From: an uncultured Bacteroidales bacterium
Lineage (GTDB): Bacteria; Bacteroidota; Bacteroidia; Bacteroidales; P3
DNA length: 6,995 bases
Assembly: GCA_937906975.1 (NCBI GenBank)
Contig: CALCUN010000138.1
Coordinates: 1 to 6,995 of the forward strand
Direction of reading: 5' to 3'
In this document: one piece after another, positions 1 through 6,995 of the stretch
Position numbering within the stretch: position 1 is the first letter of the stretch
How the letters are laid out: the number at the start of each line of letters is the position of its first letter
Position numbers and translations under genes: made by a program
The notes under the pieces: model-generated
What the model was told of the DNA's origin: nothing
The model's database searches: none
Seen by the model: the letters and a program-made list of their open reading frames with translations, nothing else

Positions 1-3000
1 GTTCATTTAGTTGTCCTTGAATTATTGTTTGTGTTTCAGGGTCTGTTAAGTATCCATTATCTTCTGGGTCTCCTGTAACTCCATAAACACCTCTAATGTT
101 CTTTATGTTGAATACGTTTGTTATTCTAGCAAAGAAGTTCAACATTGTTGTTTTCTTTCCAACTTTTACTGAATAAGATTTATCCACATTCATATCAACA
201 CGGAATGTCCATGGCAAACGAGCTCCTCTGAAACTACCTACAATTGTGTTTTGGATATTACTATAATATTTAGTAGAAGGTGCACCTGATTGAGCTACCC
301 CTGTGATATTAAACCCTAAGTTTTGGAACCATCTGATGTTTTTAACTCTTTCATTTCCATCTTTATCTACAACTACTCTTGTTGTTGTTGGTCCATTATA
401 CTTATCACCTCCTTGGAAACGGAAGTCTAAGTTTACTTTAAACTCATGTCTTCTATCGTCAGCTATAGGGAACAACATTTTAATATTTGGATAACCTGCT
501 TTAATTAATGATACTAAAGTTGTTGAAGGTAATCCTGTTGTTCCTTCTGCATATTGTAAGGTATAGTTTGCATTGATTCTTACATTCTTTGAACGTCTCA
601 AATCATATGAAACAGTGAAACCTTTTGTTGTCATGAAGTCTTGGTTTTCGTAAGAGTAATACATATTTGTAGGGTCTGCTCCAACATATTGAACCAAGTT
701 TATAAGGTCTCTTGTTTGTTTGTAATATGCTGTTATACCTAATGCAGATGATTTAGAAAGTACTTGTTGGAAACCTAATTCATAGTTTGTAATCTTTTCA
801 GGTTTCAAATTAGGATTTGAAAATGCTGCTCCTGACATTTTTTCCATGTACAAGTATCCTGCATAGTTTGCTTGCCATACTCCTGTTGAAGGACGACGAG
901 CGATAACATCGTAAGAAGCTTTAAATTCTGATTTATCTGATACAGGGAATGAGAATGCAATACGAGGCATTGCAACATATTGTGGTTTGTAATCTTCAAA
1001 CGCATCTGTTGAGATTTGTGTTGGTAAACCAGTTTCTGTTAAAGTTCCTTTTCTAAATGGTAAAGGTTGTCCTGATGAACCAGCAACATCATTTGGATTT
1101 GATACTAACTCACCATTAGCAGTATACCAAGAGTTACCATTTTGGTTACGGAATCCTCTAATATCTACATTATCAACAGTTGTAGATGAAGATAATTTAT
1201 CAACGTAAACGATATAATCATCACCTATACCATTAGGAATATCTGTACGACCAGCAGCTCTCAATTCTCCTGCTGTATATGAAGAATACAATAAATAAGG
1301 GTCTTTTAATCCCATTTGATTTCCATCATATCTATCAACACGAATACCTATGTTGAAAATCAAATCTCTAAAGAAGAATTTATCTTGGATATATCCTGCT
1401 GCATAAATTGGTTCCCATGCGCCAATGTTTCTATTACCATCAGCACCTGTAAAGAAATCTTGTAATGATTGTTTTCCTGTCAATTTATTACCTCTGTGGT
1501 CATATCCATAATAACTTACTAATGAGTTACCTGTGTTATATAATTCATCAGCAGAGAACATGTCTAATGAGAACGTTGATGGATCATAACTATCTATATC
1601 AATAAACTCTGTTCCATCTACTGCTAAACCTAATGCTTGACGTATTTGTTTATCAAAGAATGTTTGACTTCCTGCATCATAACGTCTTCCGTATGTTACG
1701 TATGGTATTGTAGAAGAATTATCTATAATAGGATTATCTAAATCTCTATATAATAGATGTTGGTTAACTTCTTGTTTCATTATTGTCCATAATCCAGAAG
1801 CATTTAATGAATATCCTCTATATATAGATTGGTCATATTGGAATCCTAATTCTAATTGGTGTGCTCCAACGTCTGCAGAAACTCTTGCGGCAGCATAAAT
1901 ATATTGATTTTCTTGTTTTGAGTAAGAAGATGTTACTACTCCAACGTTTGTAAACATGCTATAAACTGAAAGAGGTGAATCTCCATTTACCAAACCATTA
2001 ATACTTCTTAAATTATCATAGTTCATTGTGTATCCATAATCTCTCAAATCTTGGAATTCATCACTGAAATAAATTTGAGATGTGTATGCTGACATACTTG
2101 GGTTGTATTCTGATGGAGTATAATCTACTTGATAGTCTAACCAACCATTATGTTGATAAACATATTCTTTACTTCCATCACCATCGATATCCATTCTTAC
2201 CAATTCGTAAGAATTTCTTTTGTGTGTATTGAAGTATCCAACGTGTCCGTAACGGAATAAGTTGTCTCCGTGATCTTTGCTATAAGATTCACCATATTCT
2301 CTAGAGTAAGATCCAACAACATTGAATATAACGTTCTTAATCAAAGCAGAACTTCCTTCTTCTGAAGGGAATTTTTGAGTAAAGTCTGCCATTACTTGGA
2401 AACTATTGCTGTATGATTCAGAGTTATTAAAGTTGTTCAATAACATTGAAGAAACTCCACCGTTCATACCTTTTGAATAAGTGTATTCTGCATTAATTTG
2501 CAAACTACTATTCTTAGAAAAACGGAAATCTAATCCACCATCAAGGTAAATTGATGCACTTCCTAAGTTTGGCTTACGTCCAACTCTTTCAAAATCATCT
2601 AAAGTTAAAAACTCTGCTGAATAGTTAACAGCTCCTGTAGCAGGATTATAAATCAATGGAGATTGTCTCAATTGTTCTAGGACATCATCTTTTACCATAT
2701 AGTATCTTCTATCTCTTGGTCTGATGTATCCATCTGCTGAATAAGAAGCAAAACCAGCTAAACGATAGCCGATAACACTATTTTCAACCCCTGTTTCTTT
2801 ATTTTTCTTTTTATACAAAGGTCCTGTAAAGAAAAGGTCTGCTCTATGGTAACCTCTTGTATCTAAAAATTCAGAAGTTTGATATTGCACAAATCCTTGG
2901 AATTGGTTTTGAGGAGGCAATAATGTAATATTTGTTGCACCTCCTATGGCTTCACCTATACTTGCAGGTGTACCCCCTAAGATAACTTGAACTTCCGCAA

Positions 3001-3589
3001 TAGACTGCTTTGGTATGTTAACCGAACCTTTTTTAGCAACTCCATTTACATAAGTTTTCATTTGGTCTTGTCCACGAGCACTACCAGCACCCCCTTCATT
3101 GTCTGTAATACCACCGACTGAGGCAATGATACCGTCTACTGTGTTCGCAGTCATCTTATCCAAATCTTCTGCAGAAATACGCTTTCCTGATTCTGATGAA
3201 CCTTGGTCAATCAAAGGTATAGAATACTCAACAACTTCAACAACGTCTAAGACTTCTGCTGTTGGTGTCATTTCTAAACTACCTTCTAAAGTAAACCCTG
3301 AGGCCTTAACTTGTACACCGGTTTTCAAGACAGTCTTGTAACCCATGAACGAAGCTCTGATGTCGTATGCACCAGGAGAAAGCGGTTTAATTTGATAATT
3401 ACCATTTATATCCGTAGTAGCTCCTCCCATTTGTTGACCATTTTGCTCAACAATGACATTCACAAACGGCAATGGTTCTTTTGTCTGTGAGTCTGTGATA
3501 GTACCCGTAAGAGTTCCTTGCGAATACAACATCAGACTGGTTGTAAGTAACAACCCGAGTGTAAAGAATAATTTTCTAAACATGCCCAT
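1..3589 (-). CDS. TonB-dependent outer-membrane receptor with N-terminal carboxypeptidase-regulatory-like domain (3' end outside the window)
   Basis: This is an outer-membrane beta-barrel transporter that imports a ligand using TonB/ExbBD energy; the substrate cannot be told. The frame is open from ATG 3589 to base 1, giving 1196 codons with no stop, so the C-terminus lies outside the window. Numbering from 3589: signal peptide about 1-24 (MFRKLFF, hydrophobic core, then YSQG); carboxypeptidase-regulatory-like beta-sandwich about 25-107 (GTLTGTITD, TDINGNYQI, MGYK); likely TonB-box region about 112-122 (VLDVVEVVEY); plug about 130-222 (VGGITDNEGG, YVNGV, VQVILGGTPASIGEAIGGAT); barrel from about 228. 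Typical receptor motifs include TSEFLD near 238, FTGPLYKKK, NPNLKPEKITNYELGF at 925-940, and ITNVFNIKN near the visible end. Family members are often 1100-1300 residues, so probably only the last strands are missing. ATG 3583 is an equally plausible start, with better spacing from an A-rich AAAAG. No SusD-like partner is visible. The class is certain; the ligand is unknown. Confidence 0.95.
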   Translation of the reverse strand, partial: MGMFRKLFFTLGLLLTTSLMLYSQGTLTGTITDSQTKEPLPFVNVIVEQNGQQMGGATTDINGNYQIKPLSPGAYDIRASFMGYKTVLKTGVQVKASGFTLEGSLEMTPTAEVLDVVEVVEYSIPLIDQGSSESGKRISAEDLDKMTANTVDGIIASVGGITDNEGGAGSARGQDQMKTYVNGVAKKGSVNIPKQSIAEVQVILGGTPASIGEAIGGATNITLLPPQNQFQGFVQYQTSEFLDTRGYHRADLFFTGPLYKKKNKETGVENSVIGYRLAGFASYSADGYIRPRDRRYYMVKDDVLEQLRQSPLIYNPATGAVNYSAEFLTLDDFERVGRKPNLGSASIYLDGGLDFRFSKNSSLQINAEYTYSKGMNGGVSSMLLNNFNNSESYSNSFQVMADFTQKFPSEEGSSALIKNVIFNVVGSYSREYGESYSKDHGDNLFRYGHVGYFNTHKRNSYELVRMDIDGDGSKEYVYQHNGWLDYQVDYTPSEYNPSMSAYTSQIYFSDEFQDLRDYGYTMNYDNLRSINGLVNGDSPLSVYSMFTNVGVVTSSYSKQENQYIYAAARVSADVGAHQLELGFQYDQSIYRGYSLNASGLWTIMKQEVNQHLLYRDLDNPIIDNSSTIPYVTYGRRYDAGSQTFFDKQIRQALGLAVDGTEFIDIDSYDPSTFSLDMFSADELYNTGNSLVSYYGYDHRGNKLTGKQSLQDFFTGADGNRNIGAWEPIYAAGYIQDKFFFRDLIFNIGIRVDRYDGNQMGLKDPYLLYSSYTAGELRAAGRTDIPNGIGDDYIVYVDKLSSSTTVDNVDIRGFRNQNGNSWYTANGELVSNPNDVAGSSGQPLPFRKGTLTETGLPTQISTDAFEDYKPQYVAMPRIAFSFPVSDKSEFKASYDVIARRPSTGVWQANYAGYLYMEKMSGAAFSNPNLKPEKITNYELGFQQVLSKSSALGITAYYKQTRDLINLVQYVGADPTNMYYSYENQDFMTTKGFTVSYDLRRSKNVRINANYTLQYAEGTTGLPSTTLVSLIKAGYPNIKMLFPIADDRRHEFKVNLDFRFQGGDKYNGPTTTRVVVDKDGNERVKNIRWFQNLGFNITGVAQSGAPSTKYYSNIQNTIVGSFRGARLPWTFRVDMNVDKSYSVKVGKKTTMLNFFARITNVFNIKNIRGVYGVTGDPEDNGYLTDPETQTIIQGQLNE

Positions 3590-3622
3590 TTCTTTTATGT
3601 GTTTCTTAAATTTATAAATTCA

Positions 3623-3931
3623 CTATTTATATGGTCTTTCTAATATTGCAGAATAAATCACTGCTTCTTTCAAAGAAAATTTCTTATTCTGCTCTACAGA
3701 AACTATTTGTTTTTCTTCTTTTCTAACTTGCTCACTTACCTTCTCTTCAGCCCTATGAAGTTCTCTCTCAACATCACAACAAGACACCTTTTCTTGCAAA
3801 GTATCTTCTTCTATTATTTCTTCTAAATCACATTCTTGCTTACTTTCTTGAAGAGGTTCAGCTAACACTTTCCTAACCTTAACAACAAAAAAAGCAACAA
3901 ATAATATCAATGTTATAAAAAAAACACTCAT
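3623..3931 (-). CDS. Small single-pass membrane protein, Glu-rich, function unknown
   Basis: I do not recognise this 102-residue protein as a named family. Residues about 3-17 form one hydrophobic helix with almost nothing before it. It is followed at once by basic KVRK (18-21), which predicts an N-out, C-in inner-membrane anchor with a cytoplasmic tail. Residues 28-80 are rich in Glu, Lys and Gln, probably helical or coiled-coil, with a Cys pair at 51-52 and another Cys at 34. The last 18 residues (KFSLKEAVIYSAILERPY) are less charged and look like a defined amphipathic helix; I infer this is the functional end. The start is well supported: AAAGGAG lies 6 bases upstream of ATG 3931, just below a consensus promoter. 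It ends TAG, with TGA as the very next codon, 33 bases before the receptor gene, so the two are probably co-transcribed. It is clearly more than a random frame, but its role is open. Confidence 0.8.
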   Translation of the reverse strand: MSVFFITLILFVAFFVVKVRKVLAEPLQESKQECDLEEIIEEDTLQEKVSCCDVERELHRAEEKVSEQVRKEEKQIVSVEQNKKFSLKEAVIYSAILERPYK

Positions 3932-3937
3932 AACTCA

Positions 3938-3944
3938 CTCCTTT
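3938..3944 (-). promoter_or_regulatory. Strong Shine-Dalgarno site of the small membrane protein gene
   Basis: AAAGGAG ends 6 bases before ATG 3931. Many Bacteroidota genes lack such a strong site; the receptor downstream has only A-rich AAAAG. It fixes the start codon of the small gene. With the predicted transcription start, it lies almost at the 5' end of the message. Confidence 0.75.
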
Positions 3945-3951
3945 AAGTCGG

Positions 3952-3982
3952 CAAATTTACAAGAAAAAAATTATCTCACAAA
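3952..3982 (-). promoter_or_regulatory. Bacteroidota-type sigma-ABfr promoter for the small membrane protein and receptor
   Basis: On the minus strand TTTG (3982-3979) is followed by 19 bases and then TAAATTTG (3959-3952). This matches exactly the known Bacteroidota housekeeping consensus, TTTG at about -33 and TAnnTTTG at about -7, in both boxes and in spacing (19-21). Transcription would be expected to start a few bases downstream, near 3945-3948, giving a leader of only about 15 bases. It sits between the secDF hairpin and the small gene, as expected for a new transcription unit. Confidence 0.8.
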
Positions 3983-3993
3983 TTTTTACTAAC

Positions 3994-4039
3994 AATAATT
4001 TGTTGGAGAGAAGTTTAATTATCTCTCCAATAAATTATT
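3994..4039 (-). terminator. Hairpin after secDF, probable intrinsic terminator
   Basis: This is an 18-base inverted repeat with one mismatch (4002 against 4031) and a 10-base loop at 4012-4021. The core arms, TTGGAGAGA and TCTCTCCAA, pair perfectly, and the AT-rich outer arms extend the stem. It begins 9 bases after the secDF stop codon. The bases after it on the minus strand are AT-rich (GTTAGTAAAAATTTG) but there is no clean run of T directly after the stem; a run of seven T comes only about 23 bases later, inside the promoter spacer. Termination, or 3'-end protection of the secDF message, is inferred from position and stem strength. Confidence 0.65.
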
Positions 4040-4047
4040 AATTATCT

Positions 4048-6990
4048 TTATTTACTAGCTTTAAGTTGTTTCTTTTTTTCTGAGCGAGTTATTGTAAAGT
4101 AAGCAATAGGACAAGCTACACAAAGTGAAGCAAACGCTCCAATTGCCACACCTATAAACAATGCAAAAGCAAATCCTCTTAATACTTCTCCTCCGAAAAT
4201 AAACACTATCAACAATACTAATAAAGTAGAACCTAATGTATTGAATGTACGACTAAGAGTTTGATTCATCGCATCATTCATTACTTTTCCATAAGGAGAT
4301 TTAGGATACAACTTCACATTTTCTCTCACACGGTCAAACACGATCACTGTATCATTGATAGAATATCCTATAACTGTTAAGATAGCAGCTATGAATTGTT
4401 GGTCAACTTCCAAATTAAATGGTAAGATACCACTAAACAATGAGAAGATTCCAATTGTGATTAAAGCATCGAAAGTTAAAGAAACTAAACCAGCTAATCC
4501 ATATTGCCATTTTCTAAATCTTAATCCTATATATATAAAGATTAAAACTAATGAAATGATCACAGATATTACAGCAGAACGTTTTATATCATCAGCCATT
4601 GTTGGTCCTACAATTTCAGAACTAATAATTCCAAGAGGACTCTTCATAGTAGATTCAAATTGTTCTAATGTAACTTTTTCTTTATAGAAAGAAGCTACAC
4701 CTTTATGTAATTTTGCAATAACTTCTGCTTTTACAGCTTCGCTATCATCTTTTACTTTATAATCGGTAGTAATTTTAACTTGATAAGAAGGTCCGAAAGT
4801 CTTTACTTCTGGAGCTGTTTCAAATTCTTCTTGCAATGCGCTACGCACTTCAACAGGATTTACATCTTGATCAAATCTTACAACATAAGTTCTACCGCCA
4901 GAGAAGTCAATACCATAATCCATTCCTTTTATTGCTAAAGAACCAATAGAAAGAACAACTAATGCTATTGCTATTATCATTTGAGTTTTATGGTTTCCTA
5001 CGAAATTAACTTTTGGATCTCTTAAGAAATTCTTAGTTAACTTGTTGTAGAAAGTAATATTCTTTGTTGCATTCTTTCTCTTTAACATTGATTCAAATAC
5101 CAATCTTGAAATAAAGATACTTGAGAACAATGATGTTAAGATACCAATACATAATGTAATTGCAAATCCTTGAATTGGACCACTACCAAAATACGCTAAA
5201 ACAATACCTGTTAATAATGTTGTAACGTTTCCGTCTATGATTGCAGAATAAGCAACTTTATAACCATCAGATATTGCAGAACCTAAATTCTTTCCTGCTA
5301 ATAATTCTTCCTTAATACGTTCGTAAATGATAACGTTAGCATCTACTGCCATAGCCATTGTTAAAACAATACCTGCTATACCTGGTAATGTTAATACAGC
5401 TCCGATAGAAGCTAAAGTTCCCATCAAGAAGAAAATATTAACAAACAAAGCACAACAAGCAGCAATACCTGCCATGTTATAGAAGAATATCATATAGATA
5501 AATACTAAAACGAAAGCAACTATGAATGATATTAAACCTGTTCTAATTGATTCTTCTCCTAAAGATGGTCCTACAACTGATTCTTGAACCATTTTTGCAG
5601 GAGCAGTTAATTTACCAGATTTAAGAATATTTGCTAAGTCTTTTGCTTCTTCAACAGTGAATTGTCCAGAGATTTCTGAACGGCCACCTGTTATTTCGCC
5701 ATTTACATTAGGTGCAGAATAAACAACACCATCAAGTACAATAGCTATACTATTTCCAACATTGCTTCCTGTTATCTTAGCCCATTTACGAGCAGCTTCA
5801 TCTTTCATTACCATTGAAACAACAGGTCTTCCTTGTTGATTGAAGTCGCTGTTTGCATCAGATATAACATCTCCATCTAAAAGAGGTGTTTTTGCTTTAT
5901 TAGTAAATTGCAAAACATATAGTTCATACTCGTTTGTTTTTTCTATAGGTTTTGCTCCCCATGCAAACATAACATCTTGAGGAAGTAATTTAGAAGCTTG
6001 AGCAAGCATTCTGTCAATTTCTGCTCTATTGTTTGCAGTTGCTGTTCCAACTACACATCTTTGCATCATTGCACCATTGTTCAAATGAGCAAATTTAGAC
6101 AACAAAGGATTTTTTACTTTTGTGTCTGTTGTGTCTATACTTTGCAACCATTCGTCAGCAGAAACTAAAGATTGAAATACTTCTAAAGCATTTCCTGCTA
6201 ACCAGAATTGTAATTGAGCAGAGCCTTCTAATAATTTACTTACTCTTTGAGGGTCTTTAACTCCTGGAAGCTCGATTGCAATTCTTTCTGTTGCTTCTAA
6301 CTTTTGAATAGTTGGTTGAGCAACACCGAACTTATCTATACGTTTTGATAAAACTTGGAAAGTTCTATCATAAGACTCTGTGCATTCTTGTCTTATTGCA
6401 CTTATCACTTCAGCGTTTGTGGAATTTGCTGTTATTCCTTTTTCTTTCAACTTAACTCTAAAAAATGCAGAAAGATCCACTTTTGAAGTTTTATTTGCTT
6501 CATTTACCTGTTTTTCAAAGCAATCAATAAATTTTTCGCCTGTGGTTTTGTGTTCTTGTTCCGCTTTTTCAATTATAGCCGAAAGCACCTGATTCCCAGG
6601 ATCTGACGCTAAATTTTTAAGAACGTCAACTGTGGAAACCTCCATCATAACGTTCATACCACCTTTTAGGTCCAAACCTAAATTTACTTCTCTAGCTTTA
6701 CATTCTTTGTAAGAGAATTTTCTTATCCACAAAAAGTTATAAGCTGTTTCTTCAGACACTGAGTCTAAATAAAAGTTTTCTCTTTCTGTAGAGATTGAAT
6801 CGAAAATTTCTTGCTCGCGTAAAGCATCTCCTTTTGCCAAGTTTTTAGCAATAGTCTGAGCGTATTGATTTGTAGCATACTCTTTTGCATCGCTTTCTAC
6901 TTGTTTTGTAAAGTAGGTAAACGAAAGTTGATACAAACAAATCAACGCAAATACTATCGCAATAACTTTAATAGCACCTTTGTTTTGCAT
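4048..6990 (-). CDS. secDF: Protein translocase subunit SecDF (SecD-SecF fusion)
   Basis: This inner-membrane Sec accessory subunit works with SecYEG and uses proton flow to pull exported proteins to the periplasmic side. At 980 residues it is a complete natural fusion of SecD and SecF, the usual form in Bacteroidota, and longer than the approximately 740-residue Thermus form. The SecD half has an N-terminal helix (about 5-25), the motif LGLDLKGGMNVMMEV (104-118), a large periplasmic P1 domain to about 465 (FGVAQPTIQ at 221-229, ELPGV at 240-244), VVGPSLG (472-478), then five helices (about 484-632) including MAVDANVIIYERIKEE with Asp550, the conserved transmembrane acid of the proton path. 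The SecF half has a helix at 670-688, YGIDFSGGR (692-700), a small P4 domain, IVGPTMADD (793-801), then five helices (805-964) with Asp841, YSINDTVIVFDRVREN (876-891) and GG at 933-934. The tail is basic (KKKQLK). Only five bases lie upstream of ATG 6990, so no start signal or promoter can be judged. A hairpin follows the stop. Confidence 0.98.
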   Translation of the reverse strand: MQNKGAIKVIAIVFALICLYQLSFTYFTKQVESDAKEYATNQYAQTIAKNLAKGDALREQEIFDSISTERENFYLDSVSEETAYNFLWIRKFSYKECKAREVNLGLDLKGGMNVMMEVSTVDVLKNLASDPGNQVLSAIIEKAEQEHKTTGEKFIDCFEKQVNEANKTSKVDLSAFFRVKLKEKGITANSTNAEVISAIRQECTESYDRTFQVLSKRIDKFGVAQPTIQKLEATERIAIELPGVKDPQRVSKLLEGSAQLQFWLAGNALEVFQSLVSADEWLQSIDTTDTKVKNPLLSKFAHLNNGAMMQRCVVGTATANNRAEIDRMLAQASKLLPQDVMFAWGAKPIEKTNEYELYVLQFTNKAKTPLLDGDVISDANSDFNQQGRPVVSMVMKDEAARKWAKITGSNVGNSIAIVLDGVVYSAPNVNGEITGGRSEISGQFTVEEAKDLANILKSGKLTAPAKMVQESVVGPSLGEESIRTGLISFIVAFVLVFIYMIFFYNMAGIAACCALFVNIFFLMGTLASIGAVLTLPGIAGIVLTMAMAVDANVIIYERIKEELLAGKNLGSAISDGYKVAYSAIIDGNVTTLLTGIVLAYFGSGPIQGFAITLCIGILTSLFSSIFISRLVFESMLKRKNATKNITFYNKLTKNFLRDPKVNFVGNHKTQMIIAIALVVLSIGSLAIKGMDYGIDFSGGRTYVVRFDQDVNPVEVRSALQEEFETAPEVKTFGPSYQVKITTDYKVKDDSEAVKAEVIAKLHKGVASFYKEKVTLEQFESTMKSPLGIISSEIVGPTMADDIKRSAVISVIISLVLIFIYIGLRFRKWQYGLAGLVSLTFDALITIGIFSLFSGILPFNLEVDQQFIAAILTVIGYSINDTVIVFDRVRENVKLYPKSPYGKVMNDAMNQTLSRTFNTLGSTLLVLLIVFIFGGEVLRGFAFALFIGVAIGAFASLCVACPIAYFTITRSEKKKQLKASK

Positions 6991-6995
6991 ATCAC

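Noticed and set aside
303..494. Open frame on the plus strand
   Set aside because: It lies antisense within the receptor barrel, shows no ribosome site or recognisable domain, and the minus-strand frame codes a continuous typical receptor.
805..1005. Short minus-strand open frame
   Set aside because: It is in a different frame inside the receptor gene; the real frame here encodes the NPNLKPEKITNYELGF receptor motif.
3099..3341. Plus-strand open frame
   Set aside because: It is antisense to the receptor regulatory-like domain and plug and is a shadow of that coding sequence.
1..3589. Receptor as a truncated or broken gene
   Set aside because: The frame has no internal stop or shift; it is cut only by the end of the window.
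3590..3660. Separate promoter directly upstream of the receptor
   Set aside because: A TAAATTTA resembles the -7 box but has the wrong last base, and no TTTG lies at the proper distance upstream.
3623..3931. Small membrane protein as a TonB, ExbD or SecG/YajC-like component
   Set aside because: It has no Pro-rich spacer or TonB C-terminal domain, the predicted topology is N-out rather than N-in, and it lacks the features of YajC or SecG.
4355..4687. Plus-strand open frame of 110 codons
   Set aside because: It is antisense to the SecF half of secDF, which is well conserved throughout this stretch.
6380..6592. Plus-strand open frame
   Set aside because: It is antisense to the P1 region of secDF with no independent support.

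Overview
The window is AT-rich with all genes on the minus strand, and it looks like a chromosomal segment from a Bacteroidota bacterium, most likely Bacteroidales. Three things point there: a single-chain SecDF whose N-terminus is of the Bacteroidota type, a large TonB-dependent receptor with an N-terminal carboxypeptidase-regulatory-like domain, and an exact match to the Bacteroidota promoter consensus (TTTG, 19 bases, TAnnTTTG). I cannot name a genus.

In the direction of transcription (right to left) the layout is as follows. secDF fills 6990-4048 and is complete. A strong hairpin lies just after its stop (4039-3994). A Bacteroidota-type promoter (3982-3952) and a Shine-Dalgarno sequence (3944-3938) then lead into a 102-residue single-pass membrane protein of unknown function (3931-3623). 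After 33 bases comes a TonB-dependent receptor that starts at about 3589 and runs off the left edge still open at base 1. Its first 1196 residues are present and the end of the barrel is missing. This receptor occupies half of the window. There is no gene-free stretch longer than about 120 bases.

SecDF uses the proton gradient to help proteins leave through SecYEG, and the receptor is itself a Sec-exported outer-membrane protein. That link is generic. The hairpin and new promoter between them suggest two transcription units: secDF (whose upstream context is cut off by the window) and small membrane protein plus receptor. The most unusual item is the small Glu-rich membrane protein, which appears to be the promoter-proximal gene of the receptor transcript. 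I found no RNA genes, CRISPR arrays, mobile elements or clear evidence of a wholly new system.
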